A stretch of 58,587 nucleotides of DNA from Ligilactobacillus acidipiscis DSM 15836 (GCF_001435755.1 NZ_AZFI01000001.1:1-58587), one strand, 5' to 3'. Positions 40,331 through 50,719 are shown, numbered from the stretch's first letter. Made by a program: numbers and translations. Notes: generated by a model not told the origin, from the letters alone.

Positions 40331-40986
40331 ATGTGAGTTTCGCTGCCTTTCCGGAGCGCAGTAATACTATCAGCAGGAACATCAGCACCAAAAATATACG
40401 ACCCTGCAACTATAACATTCGCTCCGGCAGCCAGAGCTTGTTTAACTGTTTGATCATTCAAGCCGCCATCAACCTCAATATCATAGTTTAAATTATTTTT
40501 CTTTTTGGCATCAGCTAATTGTTTGACCTTAGTCATTGTTTCGGCTAAAAATTTCTGGCCTCCCATTCCAGGATCGACCGTCATTACGAGGACCTGGTCA
40601 ACCATTGGCAAAACTTCACTGATCATACTGACTGGTGTGCCTGGGTTGATCACAACCTCAGCTTTCATTCCAGCGCTTTTAATCAATGACAATACAGAGT
40701 GAAGATGCGGCGTAGCTTCAGCGTGGACACCCATGATGTCAGCCCCTGCTTGAGCAAAATCAGCGACATATTTCTCTGGGTCTTCAACCATCATGTGACA
40801 ATCGAAGACTAAATTTGAATGTGATCGCAATGCTTTGACTACATTAGCACCAAAAGTCAAGTTAGAAACAAAGTGGCCGTCCATTATATCAATATGCAAG
40901 TATTCAACACCTGCATTTTCAACTACTTCAACATCGTGTGCCAAATTAGCAAAATCTGCACTCAAAATCGATGGAGCAATTTTCAT
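40327..40986 (-). CDS. rpe: Ribulose-phosphate 3-epimerase
   Basis: Pentose phosphate pathway enzyme interconverting ribulose-5-P and xylulose-5-P. It is a 219-residue TIM barrel with APSILSADFANL at the start, HIDIMDGHFVSNLTFGA, MTVDPGMGGQKF and EVDGGLND with the catalytic Asp. The ATG follows GAGGTGATAGT. It lies between rsgA and thiN as in Bacillus. Confidence 0.96.
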   Translation of the reverse strand: MKIAPSILSADFANLAHDVEVVENAGVEYLHIDIMDGHFVSNLTFGANVVKALRSHSNLVFDCHMMVEDPEKYVADFAQAGADIMGVHAEATPHLHSVLSLIKSAGMKAEVVINPGTPVSMISEVLPMVDQVLVMTVDPGMGGQKFLAETMTKVKQLADAKKKNNLNYDIEVDGGLNDQTVKQALAAGANVIVAGSYIFGADVPADSITALRKGSETHI

Positions 40987-41063
40987 ACTATCACCTCATT
41001 AAAATAATTAACCAAAATATTATAGTATATCTTTCAACAAGCTCAAAGAAAACTGACCCACTT

Positions 41064-41948
41064 TTAATTATATTTTGGTTTTCTTTTTGCAATATCACTT
41101 TGAAATTGCACATAGTTCTCGTACCTGCTTGCTAAAATCGTTCCATCTTCGTAGGCTGCTTTAACAGCACACTGGGGTTCTTTGAGATGTAAACAGCCGC
41201 GAAATTTGCAATTATCTTGCAAAGCAACAAAATCCGGATACAACAGTGGTAATTCTTCTTTGCTAACATCCAGTATTTCAAATGAAGAAAAACCGGGCGT
41301 GTCCGCAATCAAGTTGTTTTGAATTTGTCGTAAAGTAACACGCCTGGTAGTATGTTTTCCCCTGCTTAAAGCCTTGGAAACTTCTGCTGTTTTTAAATTT
41401 AATCCAGGAGCGATCAGATTTAAAAACGTAGACTTTCCAGCTCCAGTCTGTCCCATAACTACGATCACTTCCGAACTGACTTGTCCCAAAAAATCATCTT
41501 TTATCTCTTTTGGATCCTCCTTAGAAAAAATAAAACATGGAAAATACTGCTGATAATAATCAACCAACTTAACTAATTTTTCCCTCTCATCTTGGCTAAG
41601 AAGATCTGCTTTAGAAAAATAAAGCATAGGCGCAATATTATTATTGCGCAGAGATGCTAACTGCCGATCTAACAAGTTAGTCGATAATTTTGGTTCCACA
41701 CAAGCAGTGACTACGATTGCCCTGTCAACATTTGCGACCGGCGGCCTGACTAAACTATTTTTTCGTTCTAAAATTTTCAACAGATAGCCCTCACGTTCAT
41801 TATCGGCTTTAAATTCTACCCAATCTCCAACATAAGGAACTTCTTTTTTATTACGAAAATTTCCCCGAGCGCGAGTTCGGTATATCCGTTCATCAGCCAG
41901 TACATCAAAATATCCACTTAATGACTGGATTATCTGTCCTTTAACCAA
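41064..41948 (-). CDS. rsgA: Ribosome small-subunit GTPase RsgA (YloQ)
   Basis: Circularly permuted GTPase that checks late 30S assembly. It has an N-terminal OB fold, the G motifs in permuted order (G4 FSKADLL-type, then GQTGAGKSTFLN, then DTPGFSSFE) and a C-terminal zinc knuckle with CKFRGCLHLKEPQC. It has 294 residues. The start is TTG after AGGAAGCAAT, with somewhat short spacing. It lies between prkC and rpe. Confidence 0.95.
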   Translation of the reverse strand: MVKGQIIQSLSGYFDVLADERIYRTRARGNFRNKKEVPYVGDWVEFKADNEREGYLLKILERKNSLVRPPVANVDRAIVVTACVEPKLSTNLLDRQLASLRNNNIAPMLYFSKADLLSQDEREKLVKLVDYYQQYFPCFIFSKEDPKEIKDDFLGQVSSEVIVVMGQTGAGKSTFLNLIAPGLNLKTAEVSKALSRGKHTTRRVTLRQIQNNLIADTPGFSSFEILDVSKEELPLLYPDFVALQDNCKFRGCLHLKEPQCAVKAAYEDGTILASRYENYVQFQSDIAKRKPKYN

Positions 41949-42030
41949 ATTGCTTCCTGCCTTTCTTAGTCACCTCAAACAAATCAACTACGAATTTGGC
42001 TGAGCGCGCCCGCCAATAGAGTCGCCAATA

Positions 42031-44013
42031 TTATTCTTGGGTTACATCGTCTTTTTCTTCGATCACTTGACCATCACGTACTATTTTGTAAGCACCTTTT
42101 TTCCCATCTTCTAATTCAAAAGGGATTTGAACCTCACGATCACCAGTAATATCTAAAGTTTGATAAATATTTTTTATTTGATGACTTTTATCTGAAATAT
42201 AGATCTGAACCTTGTTGCTTTTTCCCTGATTGGTTTCCTCAAACGGGAGCTTAACAGACACAGCAAACTTAGAGGTGCTATCCGCTAAAGAAGAGGATGA
42301 TGAGGAAGATGACGAACTTTCTGCCGAAGATTCTTCTTTCGCACCGTCAGAGATCGTAACACTAATAGTATCTCCCTGATTAAGCACAGTTCCTGCTGCA
42401 GGTTCTTGTTGCATAACGATACCTTCGTCATATTTATCAGAATTTTCCCGGGTCACATTCAAAGTCAACCCTTTTTCGTCAGCATAGTCCTGCGCGCTTT
42501 TTAGCGTATAATTCAACAAATCACGTAATTCAAAACTCTTTGCTCCTTGGGAAACCTGGAAAGTAACAGCGGTTTCACCCATTACTACTTTCTTTTTAGC
42601 AGAGATACTTTGAGATTTGATCTCACCTTTCGGTATCTTTTGAGAAAAGACTTTTTCAGATTGAACGGTGACTCCCCTTTTTTTCAATTCTTTCTTAACT
42701 TGAGAGTATTTTTGCCCTGTATAATCACCAAATTTTTCTTTTTTAGGACCTTTGGAGATCTCTACATCTACTAAAGTTCCCTCCTTGATTTCTGTTTTGG
42801 CTTTAGGCCGCGTTCTGATAACTTGACCAAAATAATAAGTATTGTTGTACTTTTTGGTGACCTTTCCGAGTTTTAAATTAGCATCTTTTAGACTTTCAGT
42901 AGCCTCAGAAGTCGTCATTCCCTTCAATTGCGGCACAGAAGTATCTTTGGGGATCATAGCATAAGAAAGTCCAGTCCCTACTAAAAGAACCAGCAAAAAA
43001 CTCAAAACAAAGAGCCACCTCTTCTTTTTACTCCACTTTTTCTTTGTTTTTTTGCTAATTTGATCTTGGTCAAAGCCTTCATCTGCAAGAGACTGATCCT
43101 TGTCAGACAACTCACTATCTGAGGGAGGTAACAACACTTTAGTCTCATCATCATTTTCAAATGAAGGCAGCCATTTACTTTCATTTGCCCTGCCTGGAGA
43201 CAAACAAGTCCGTAGATCCCCGGCCATTTGTTCAACCGTTGTGTAACGATCTCTTAGGTCTTTAGCAGTCGCATGAAATACTACATTCTCCAATGCTTGA
43301 GGAACATTGGGTTCTTCTTGCCTAACTGAAGACATTGCTTCCTTATAATGTTTCATAATGATCGAAACAGCATTTTCGCCACGATAAGGCACATGCCCAG
43401 TCAACATTTCAAACAAAATGATACCCAAAGAATAAATGTCAGCTTGCTTGGTAACAATGCTGCCCCGCGCTTGTTCAGGAGAAATATAATGCACGGAACC
43501 CATAACAGTATTTGTTTTAGTCAATGTAGAGGAAGAAACCGCAAGTGCAATCCCAAAGTCAGTTATTTTTACATTTCCTTCTTGGTCGATCAAAATATTT
43601 TGCGGTTTAAGATCCCGGTGGATAATGCCATGCTGATGAGCGTCACCAACGGCTTGTAGTATCTGCTGCATGATTTCTAAAACTCTAGTTAATGAAAAGG
43701 GATATTCTTGTTTGATATACTGCTTTAAATCCATCCCTTTCACATATTCCATTACAAGATACTGGTTACCATCTTCTTCACCAATATCATAGATCATAAC
43801 GATATGAGGATCGGTCAATTCTGTTAAAGACATGGCCTCGCCTTGAAATCTTCGCACAGCAGTAGGATCATCACGCATATCTAAGCGTAACAATTTAACC
43901 GCAACAGAACGCTTAAGTATCAGATCATAGGCAACATAAACATTAGCCATGCCTCCTTCGCCCAAGACATTGACTATCTTATAGCGACCATTCAAAACAT
44001 AACCTGTTTCCAT
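42031..44013 (-). CDS. prkC: Ser/Thr protein kinase PrkC/StkP with PASTA domains
   Basis: Membrane kinase that senses muropeptides or lipid II and controls division and wall synthesis. The kinase domain (10 to about 270) has VLGEGGMANVYVAYD, Lys40, HRDLKPQN (132-139) and DFG (152-154). A basic juxtamembrane stretch (KKTKKKWSKKKR) precedes one membrane helix (about 333-353). Outside are three PASTA repeats (about 355-425, 425-493, 494-562), a Ser-run linker (about 565-580) and an extra roughly 75-residue C-terminal domain. The ATG overlaps the prpC stop by one base. It is 660 residues long. Confidence 0.96.
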   Translation of the reverse strand: METGYVLNGRYKIVNVLGEGGMANVYVAYDLILKRSVAVKLLRLDMRDDPTAVRRFQGEAMSLTELTDPHIVMIYDIGEEDGNQYLVMEYVKGMDLKQYIKQEYPFSLTRVLEIMQQILQAVGDAHQHGIIHRDLKPQNILIDQEGNVKITDFGIALAVSSSTLTKTNTVMGSVHYISPEQARGSIVTKQADIYSLGIILFEMLTGHVPYRGENAVSIIMKHYKEAMSSVRQEEPNVPQALENVVFHATAKDLRDRYTTVEQMAGDLRTCLSPGRANESKWLPSFENDDETKVLLPPSDSELSDKDQSLADEGFDQDQISKKTKKKWSKKKRWLFVLSFLLVLLVGTGLSYAMIPKDTSVPQLKGMTTSEATESLKDANLKLGKVTKKYNNTYYFGQVIRTRPKAKTEIKEGTLVDVEISKGPKKEKFGDYTGQKYSQVKKELKKRGVTVQSEKVFSQKIPKGEIKSQSISAKKKVVMGETAVTFQVSQGAKSFELRDLLNYTLKSAQDYADEKGLTLNVTRENSDKYDEGIVMQQEPAAGTVLNQGDTISVTISDGAKEESSAESSSSSSSSSSLADSTSKFAVSVKLPFEETNQGKSNKVQIYISDKSHQIKNIYQTLDITGDREVQIPFELEDGKKGAYKIVRDGQVIEEKDDVTQE

Positions 44014-44756
44014 TAACTGACCTCCTTATTTTCAAAGGAAATCAATAAAGCAGTGATGTTGTCAGCACCGCCTGCTTGATTAGCAGCTTTGATCAGTTGC
44101 TGGCATTTTTCTTTCAAACTCAACTTTTTTTGTCCTAGGATCGCAGCGATCTGCTCGTCTTCGACCATATTCGTCAAACCGTCAGTACATAAAAGCAGCT
44201 CCCCCGGAACTATTTCGCACAATTTCTGATCTAAGCGCGCATCTTTCGAAACTCCTAAAGTTCTGGTAATGATATTTTTTTGCGGGTGGATACGTGCCTG
44301 TTCTTTGCTGATCTGTCCATTTTTAACCATCTCGTTGACTAACGAGTGATCTTCTGTCAGCTGAGTTAGACGTCCTTCGTTGAAAAGGTAGCACCGGCTA
44401 TCGCCAATGTTTGAAATCAATAATCTTTTTTTAAGAATAACCACGCAAACTAATGTGGTGCCCATTCCCATTAAAGAATCATTTTGATCGGCAGAATGTA
44501 AGATCTTCTTATTTTCCGACACTGCTTGTTTTTGTAACCAAGAATAAGCATCATTAGGCATCTCAAAACTAGTCTGTTCGAATTCGTAGCCAATATTAGA
44601 AACAGCCATTTCAGATGCAACTTCTCCTCCTTGATGCCCTCCCAAGCCATCAGCAACGATTGCTAAAGAAACTCCAACTTGATTTGTAAAAAAACCAACG
44701 AAGTCTTCATTTTTCTGTCTGGAGCGTCCAACGTCACTTAAATAGGAATATTTCAC
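44013..44756 (-). CDS. prpC: PP2C-family protein phosphatase PrpC/Stp
   Basis: Dephosphorylates PrkC and its targets using Mn/Mg. The 247-residue protein has all metal-binding motifs: SDVGRSRQKNEDF, IVADGLGGHQGGEVAS, SNIGDSRCYLF, LLCTDGLTNMV and GGADNITALLI. The start is GTG after GAGGTGTGAGAA. It is translationally linked with prkC and lies 11 bp after rsmB. Confidence 0.96.
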   Translation of the reverse strand: MKYSYLSDVGRSRQKNEDFVGFFTNQVGVSLAIVADGLGGHQGGEVASEMAVSNIGYEFEQTSFEMPNDAYSWLQKQAVSENKKILHSADQNDSLMGMGTTLVCVVILKKRLLISNIGDSRCYLFNEGRLTQLTEDHSLVNEMVKNGQISKEQARIHPQKNIITRTLGVSKDARLDQKLCEIVPGELLLCTDGLTNMVEDEQIAAILGQKKLSLKEKCQQLIKAANQAGGADNITALLISFENKEVS

Positions 44757-44766
44757 TTCTCACACC

Positions 44767-46113
44767 TCATTTTTGTTTAAAAAGAGTAGCAATAAAAAAG
44801 CCATCCGAATCATAGTCGTCCGGGTAAATCGTCAAGGATAAAGACTGACGTTCGTCTTTTAAATGATACTTCGTTGTTGTTTTGACTTGTACAAAATCTG
44901 GATTTGCAGTCAAAAACTTATCAACTACTGCTTGATTTTCAGTGCTTATAATAGTGCAAGTACTATAAGTCAACTGACCACCCTTGGCAACTAATGGAGC
45001 AGCAGCTTGTAAGATCGATAATTGGACCTGAGCCAACTTGGTCGTATCTGCCAAACTTTTTTCATATTTGATCTCAGGTTTGCGTCGTAATAAACCCAGG
45101 CCAGAACAGGGAGCATCAACCAATACCTTGTCAAAAGTCTCTCTAGAATATTTTTCAGGACTTTTTCGAGCATCTAATGCTCTTGTTGTTACACTCTCGC
45201 TGAGATGCATCCGGTCTACATTTCTTTGGATCAAACGTAATTTATTTTTATGGATATCAAGTGCTTCAACATGTCCGTTATCATTTAAATGTTCCGCAAT
45301 TTGTGTTGTTTTTCCTCCTGGTGCAGCACACATATCCAAGACTTGATCATCTGGCTGAATATTCATAGATTCAACACTCAAGCTCGCACTTTCATCTTGA
45401 ACAGTAACTTGGCCGGCTTTGTATGCTCTACTTTGCGGGATAAAGCCGCCCTGCACTAATAAAACAGCTGGCGAAACCCGACTCGGTGAAACATCAAACC
45501 CCTCGCTTTTTAAGATTTGTTGGACTTCTTTTGGGTCGCTGATCTTGTTGTTAACACGAACGCTTTGGGCAGGTGTTTTTAAAGTTGACTGAAGCAAAGA
45601 GCTAACTTTTTTAGGATCTAATTCAATTAGCAGCCTATCAACCAACCAGCGAGGTGTACTCGTCTGCACGCTTAACTTTTCAACTGGATCTTTGATCTCA
45701 GAAATTTTTGGTAATCCCTGACGCGAAACAGCATGTAAAACTCCAGTCACAAATCTTCTCGTTCCTTCATGACCCATTTGTTTAGCGATCTCAATCGCCT
45801 CATTAAAAATTGCATGTTCAGGTATACGGTCCAGATACCCAAGCTGGTACACAGATATCCTTAATAACTCTTTGACCCACAGATCAAGTTTCTTAGGCTT
45901 TTTTAAAAAAGGCTTCAGAAAAAAATCCAAAGTTAGCTTATTTTGAATCGTTCCATACACCAAATTAGTATATAAATTTATATCACGGCCCACAAGCTTA
46001 CCAGCAGCTACAGTTTGGTCAACAACCTTATTCGAATAGGAATTTTCTTTTTCGATCCGAGTTAAGTCATTTACTGCGAGATAGCGCGCACTATTTTTTA
46101 TTTTACTTGTCAT
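44767..46113 (-). CDS. rsmB: 16S rRNA (cytosine-967-C5)-methyltransferase RsmB
   Basis: Methylates C967 of 16S rRNA. The N-terminal third is a NusB-like RNA-binding domain (ARYLAVNDLTRIEKENSYSN) and the C-terminal part a Rossmann methyltransferase with DMCAAPGGKTTQIAEHL, DAPCSGLGLLRRKPEIK and the catalytic Cys in YSTCTII. It has 448 residues. Its start overlaps the fmt stop by 11 bases, so translation is coupled. Confidence 0.95.
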   Translation of the reverse strand: MTSKIKNSARYLAVNDLTRIEKENSYSNKVVDQTVAAGKLVGRDINLYTNLVYGTIQNKLTLDFFLKPFLKKPKKLDLWVKELLRISVYQLGYLDRIPEHAIFNEAIEIAKQMGHEGTRRFVTGVLHAVSRQGLPKISEIKDPVEKLSVQTSTPRWLVDRLLIELDPKKVSSLLQSTLKTPAQSVRVNNKISDPKEVQQILKSEGFDVSPSRVSPAVLLVQGGFIPQSRAYKAGQVTVQDESASLSVESMNIQPDDQVLDMCAAPGGKTTQIAEHLNDNGHVEALDIHKNKLRLIQRNVDRMHLSESVTTRALDARKSPEKYSRETFDKVLVDAPCSGLGLLRRKPEIKYEKSLADTTKLAQVQLSILQAAAPLVAKGGQLTYSTCTIISTENQAVVDKFLTANPDFVQVKTTTKYHLKDERQSLSLTIYPDDYDSDGFFIATLFKQK

Positions 46114-47059
46114 CTGAGATCAAAACCTGCCCCTTTTCTAGCTTCTGGTTCAATCCATTTAAATAGTCGGTCACAGTTAAACGTTGTTTGCCTGCAGGTT
46201 GTAATTCATTGATCTGGTAGACCGTACCTTTAGCCGCAGCAACCGTTAATTGATGTTTGGTAACTTCAATGATCGTCCCTGCTGCTTGTTCGGTTCTTTT
46301 TTCAAGAGGATCAACATTCCACAATTTTGTCCGTTTACCAGCAAAGTTCTCAAAAAATGCACCCGGCGCTGGACGTAGTGCCCGGACCTTCCAGTCTATC
46401 TGTTCAGCAGTCAGTGAAAGTAAGAGTTGTTCTTCTTCAGGTTTGATCGTTGGTGCAAAAACAACTTCATCTTCATTTTGTGGAGTTGAGTTTAAGTTAC
46501 CCGCGATCAATGCAGGTAATTTTGCTAGCAGCAGATCACGGCCTAAAAAGCTTAATTTTTCAAATAAGCTTCCAGTATCATCACTCATTGTGATCGGTAA
46601 TTCTGCTTGACCAAGCATTTCTCCCGCATCCATTTTTTTGATCATATAAATCAAGGTGACACCAGTCTTATCATCACCATTCACTAGCGAATATTGTACC
46701 GGAGCACCGCCACGATACTTAGGCAATAAAGAGCCATGAACGTTGATTGCTGCAATTTTTGCGCTATTCAATAACTTGCTGGGTAAAAATTGCCCATAAG
46801 CAGCGGTCACGATCAAGTCAGGCGCAAGGTCAATAACACGCTTCATTTCTTCACTGCCACTGATTTTTTCCGGCTGCAGTACTTCGATATTATTTTTCAC
46901 AGCAACTTCTTTAACAGGAGAAGCAGTTAAACGGTGTTTTCTTCCTACGGGGCGATCGGGCTGCGTAACGACTGCTTTAACATCATAAGCTTGTTTTAAT
47001 AACCCCTCTAATACTGGAACTGCAAATTGCGGCGTTCCCATAAAAACGATTGAAGTCAT
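46103..47059 (-). CDS. fmt: Methionyl-tRNA formyltransferase
   Basis: Formylates initiator Met-tRNA using 10-formyl-THF. The 318-residue sequence begins MTSIVFMGTPQFAVPVLEGL and contains the catalytic Asn/His/Asp region with INVHGSLLPKYRGGAPVQ. The C-terminal domain (about 205-318) binds tRNA. It follows priA; def, which lies between them in Bacillus, is absent. Confidence 0.97.
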   Translation of the reverse strand: MTSIVFMGTPQFAVPVLEGLLKQAYDVKAVVTQPDRPVGRKHRLTASPVKEVAVKNNIEVLQPEKISGSEEMKRVIDLAPDLIVTAAYGQFLPSKLLNSAKIAAINVHGSLLPKYRGGAPVQYSLVNGDDKTGVTLIYMIKKMDAGEMLGQAELPITMSDDTGSLFEKLSFLGRDLLLAKLPALIAGNLNSTPQNEDEVVFAPTIKPEEEQLLLSLTAEQIDWKVRALRPAPGAFFENFAGKRTKLWNVDPLEKRTEQAAGTIIEVTKHQLTVAAAKGTVYQINELQPAGKQRLTVTDYLNGLNQKLEKGQVLISDDK

Positions 47060-47096
47060 ACATCCACATCCTTAATTTCTATAAAATATAATTACT

Positions 47097-49514
47097 TTAG
47101 ATAAAATCGATCGGATCTCGATCAATTTTTAGTTTGAGTTTTTGTCTAGCCTCTTTTTGACTATTCAACAGTAAATCTTCCAAAAATGCATCCAGCTCCG
47201 GTTCTTTTTTATACTTGATGACTAATTGATAATAAAACTGATTATTAATTCTCATGATAGGTTTTGGCGTTGGCCCGAGAATAACAGCTTGTGAGGATAA
47301 TACTTGTTTTAATTGTCCGTCGATCTCAAACATCTTCTTGGCTACATCTGCTTCGTTAGGTCCGCTTGTTACTATCTGGGTAGTAAAGAAATACGGAGGA
47401 TAACCGCCACGATGGCGCATATTCATTTCGATCCCAAAAAACTTCTCGTAATTCTGTTTTTTCGCTAACTGAATGGCATAATGTTTTGGATTGAATGTTT
47501 GAATGACGACCTGACCTAGTTTATCAGCTCGACCTGCACGACCACTGACCTGTGTTAAAAGTTGAAAAGTTCGTTCAGCCGAACGAAAATTAGGTAAGCT
47601 CAGAGATGTATCTGCATTTAGTACTCCGACTAATGTTACATCCGGAAAATCTAATCCCTTGGCGATCATCTGTGTTCCTAATAAAATATCAGCTTCTTTG
47701 TTTCCAAATTGACGTAATAGTTTGGCATGAGCACCCTTACGTCTTGTGGTATCAACATCCATTCGCAAGATCTTTGTTTCAGGCAGCAATTGTTGCAATT
47801 CTTGTTCCACTTTTTCTGTCCCAGTCCCATAATAGCGGATTTTCTTGCTTTGACAACTAGGACAAGTTCGAGGGATCGGTTCTTCATGTCCACAATAATG
47901 ACACTTCATAGAGTGCGAATCCATATGAAGTGTCAATGATATGTCACAGTTAGGGCATTTTAGGACAAAACCGCATTCCCGACACATAATAAAGGAAGAA
48001 TATCCGCGCCGATTCAGCATTAGCACAACTTGTTCTTTTTGTTCAAGGCGCTGTTTGATCGCATCTAACAGTGGTGTTGAAATATCAACGGCTGGTGCTC
48101 TTTTTAATTCTTGTCTCATATCGATCAACTGAACTTCAGGCAATGGCTGTCCGTTGATTCGTTCATCCAAACGGAGCCATTCATAAACTCCCTTCTGTGC
48201 TCTTGCACGCGATTCTAACGAAGGAGTCGCACTTCCTAAAACAACTGGGCAATGATGCCATGATCCCCGTTTGATGGCGACATCACGGGCATTATATTCT
48301 GGCATATCTTCTTGCTTATAACTGGTTTCATGTTCCTCATCCATGATGATAATGCCAATATTTTCTAATGGCGCAAACACAGCCGAACGAGCGCCAACCA
48401 CCACGGTAGCATCATTTCTTTCGATCCTGCGCCATTCGTCATATTTTTCTCCTTCAGACAGACCACTGTGCAACACAGCAACATTTGAACCAAAACGAGA
48501 CTTGACCCTGCGCACCATTTGCGGAGTCAAAGAAATTTCAGGCACTAACATCAAAGCTGTTTGCTTATTTTTTAAGGCGCATGCGATCGTATAAAGATAA
48601 ACTTCTGTTTTGCCGCTGCCCGTTACCCCCTGAAGTAAAAAAACTTTATCTTGCTGCTGAACTATTGAGTGATCTATCCGCTCAACCGCCTTTTGTTGAG
48701 CAGCTTTCAATTGCTTAGGCTTAGTTCTTTTAATTTCAGCATCGCGATAAGGATCACGATATTTCTCGACTTTTTCTTTTTTTAACCAGCCTTTTTTTTC
48801 ACCCTGTGTGAAGACAGCCGCTGACAAACCCGTTTTTTTTATGGCATCTTTTTGTGTCAAAATTTGTGAACCTATTTTTCCTAAAAAATCTAATAAGAGC
48901 CGTAACTTATCTGCGTTCACCCGTAACAATTCTTTTTGTTTCTGGACCTCTTGAGTATTTAACAGACTTTTGATCACTGTAACTTTTTTTGTGCGTGCAC
49001 GGTCATGAACTTGATAAATAACTTCTGCTTTTTTTTCGCGACTGAGCTTTGAAAGTTTTTTAAAAACATCCGCTGATAATTCTTTACTGTCAAATTTTAC
49101 TTCATTTTGTTCATCGAACAACTGCTTGACCTCTTCTGAAACGTCTGTACTAGTCAGTTTGATCGTTTTATTGTAGCTAGCACGCATAGCTGCTGGAAGC
49201 ATGACCTGTAAACATGAAATTTTAAATGAAAATGTCCACTTAGCCAACCAACTCGCCATTTCTAACATTTCGGTGTTTAAAACTGGAGTTAGGTCTAAGA
49301 CTTCCTCGATTTCTTTGATTTTAAAAGAAACACCTGGTCGTTTAGAAAGGATCTTGGTGGTAAATCCCAAAATTTTTCTTTTTCCAAAAGGCACAATGAC
49401 ACGCATTCCGGGAAATACTTGACCTATCCATTCTGTCGGTATGGCATAAGTATATGGTTGATTGGTTTGCATTGAAGGCACATCAACTATTACCTCGGCA
49501 AATTGTTCACTCAC
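47097..49514 (-). CDS. priA: Primosomal replication restart helicase PriA
   Basis: Reloads the replisome at repaired or stalled forks. The 805-residue protein has the N-terminal DNA-binding domain, GVTGSGKTEVYL (motif I), DEEHETSYKQ (motif II), the zinc-binding domain with eight cysteines (CRECGFVLKCPNC, then CHYCGHEEPIPRTCPSC) and the C-terminal helicase motif VSGRAGRADKLG. The start is GTG after AAAGAGGGGAAAGAC. It lies between coaBC and fmt. Confidence 0.96.
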   Translation of the reverse strand: MSEQFAEVIVDVPSMQTNQPYTYAIPTEWIGQVFPGMRVIVPFGKRKILGFTTKILSKRPGVSFKIKEIEEVLDLTPVLNTEMLEMASWLAKWTFSFKISCLQVMLPAAMRASYNKTIKLTSTDVSEEVKQLFDEQNEVKFDSKELSADVFKKLSKLSREKKAEVIYQVHDRARTKKVTVIKSLLNTQEVQKQKELLRVNADKLRLLLDFLGKIGSQILTQKDAIKKTGLSAAVFTQGEKKGWLKKEKVEKYRDPYRDAEIKRTKPKQLKAAQQKAVERIDHSIVQQQDKVFLLQGVTGSGKTEVYLYTIACALKNKQTALMLVPEISLTPQMVRRVKSRFGSNVAVLHSGLSEGEKYDEWRRIERNDATVVVGARSAVFAPLENIGIIIMDEEHETSYKQEDMPEYNARDVAIKRGSWHHCPVVLGSATPSLESRARAQKGVYEWLRLDERINGQPLPEVQLIDMRQELKRAPAVDISTPLLDAIKQRLEQKEQVVLMLNRRGYSSFIMCRECGFVLKCPNCDISLTLHMDSHSMKCHYCGHEEPIPRTCPSCQSKKIRYYGTGTEKVEQELQQLLPETKILRMDVDTTRRKGAHAKLLRQFGNKEADILLGTQMIAKGLDFPDVTLVGVLNADTSLSLPNFRSAERTFQLLTQVSGRAGRADKLGQVVIQTFNPKHYAIQLAKKQNYEKFFGIEMNMRHRGGYPPYFFTTQIVTSGPNEADVAKKMFEIDGQLKQVLSSQAVILGPTPKPIMRINNQFYYQLVIKYKKEPELDAFLEDLLLNSQKEARQKLKLKIDRDPIDFI

Positions 49515-49534
49515 GTCTTTCCCCTCTTTACATC

Positions 49535-50719
49535 TTATAAACTAGTCAGTTCGTCCAAGATCTCATCTGCAATTTTGTCTTTACTGGTCTTTGCGATCAA
49601 CTTAGGTTCCTTTTTTGGTCTTAACAACCGAACTTCATTGTCGGCTGCATTAAAGCCAATATCTTTGCGAGAGACATCATTCAAAACTAACATATCCAAA
49701 TTTTTTTTAACTAATTTTTTATTACCATTTTCTATTAAATTTTGCGTTTCGGCTGCGAATCCTACTAACTTTTGATGCGTTTTAATGTGCCCTAAATCAG
49801 CTAAAATATCAGGATTGGCAACCAGATCCAAATGCATGCTCTGACCATTTTTCTTGATTTTTTGCTTTGCGATCTGTTTCACATGGAAATCCGAGACCGC
49901 AGCCGCCATAATAACCACATCGTTTTGCTCAAATTTTTCCTTAACTTTTTGCTGTAATTCTTTGGCAGATATAATGTCTATTACTGCAACACCACTTGGT
50001 TTAGACAACTGAGTCGGCCCACTGACTAAGGTCACATTTGCTCCGCGATCAGCTGCTTTTTGAGCTAAAGCATATCCCATCTTACCGCTTGAATGATTTG
50101 TCAAATATCTGACTGGGTCGATTTCTTCAACCGTCGGACCAGCCGAAATTAAAAGATTAACGCCAGCAAGATCTTGCTTAACAGTGATTTTTTCGCTGAT
50201 CCAATGAAAAATTTCTTCCGGTTCTGGCATTCTGCCTCGACCACTATAGCCTTCGGCAAGAAACCCAGTTGCTGGAAACATGACACTCACACCATCGTCT
50301 TTTAATGTATGAACATTTCTTTGAGTTGAAACTTGTTGCCACATATTTTCATTCATAGCAGGTATCACAAATTTAGGAGCGCGTGTGGCTAATATCGCCG
50401 TAGATACAAAGTCATCTGCAAGACCGTTCGCCATTTTCGCTAAGATATTAGCTGTGGCTGGTACAACTACAGCAATATCCGTCCAATCTGCGAGCGCGAT
50501 ATGCGGTACAAATTCTTGATCCTCTGTTGGCACATGGTCGGTATAAACATGATGAGTCGATAATACTTCAAAAGTTTGCGCAGTTACAAACTTTTGGGCG
50601 GCACTTGTCATTGCAACTTTGACCTCAAACCCCGCTTTGATGAAGGATCGCACCACCTGTGCTGCCTTGTAAACCGCGATCCCACCAGTAATATACACAG
50701 CAATATGTTTCTTACTCAC
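49535..50719 (-). CDS. coaBC: Bifunctional phosphopantothenoylcysteine decarboxylase/synthase CoaBC
   Basis: Two steps of coenzyme A synthesis. The N-terminal flavoprotein domain (CoaC, about 1-180) has the PAMNENMW substrate-recognition motif and an active-site His region; the C-terminal domain (CoaB, about 185-394) has LLISAGPTVEEIDPVRYLTN and the NHSSGKMGYALA stretch. I choose the GTG giving MSKKHIAVYITG, nine bases after AAAGGA; a GTG six codons upstream overlaps the Shine-Dalgarno. It follows rpoZ. Confidence 0.95.
   Translation of the reverse strand: MSKKHIAVYITGGIAVYKAAQVVRSFIKAGFEVKVAMTSAAQKFVTAQTFEVLSTHHVYTDHVPTEDQEFVPHIALADWTDIAVVVPATANILAKMANGLADDFVSTAILATRAPKFVIPAMNENMWQQVSTQRNVHTLKDDGVSVMFPATGFLAEGYSGRGRMPEPEEIFHWISEKITVKQDLAGVNLLISAGPTVEEIDPVRYLTNHSSGKMGYALAQKAADRGANVTLVSGPTQLSKPSGVAVIDIISAKELQQKVKEKFEQNDVVIMAAAVSDFHVKQIAKQKIKKNGQSMHLDLVANPDILADLGHIKTHQKLVGFAAETQNLIENGNKKLVKKNLDMLVLNDVSRKDIGFNAADNEVRLLRPKKEPKLIAKTSKDKIADEILDELTSL

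Noticed and set aside
41949-42030. Hairpin TTGGC/GCCAA between prkC and rsgA
   Set aside because: Only five base pairs, no U-tract; not supported as a terminator.
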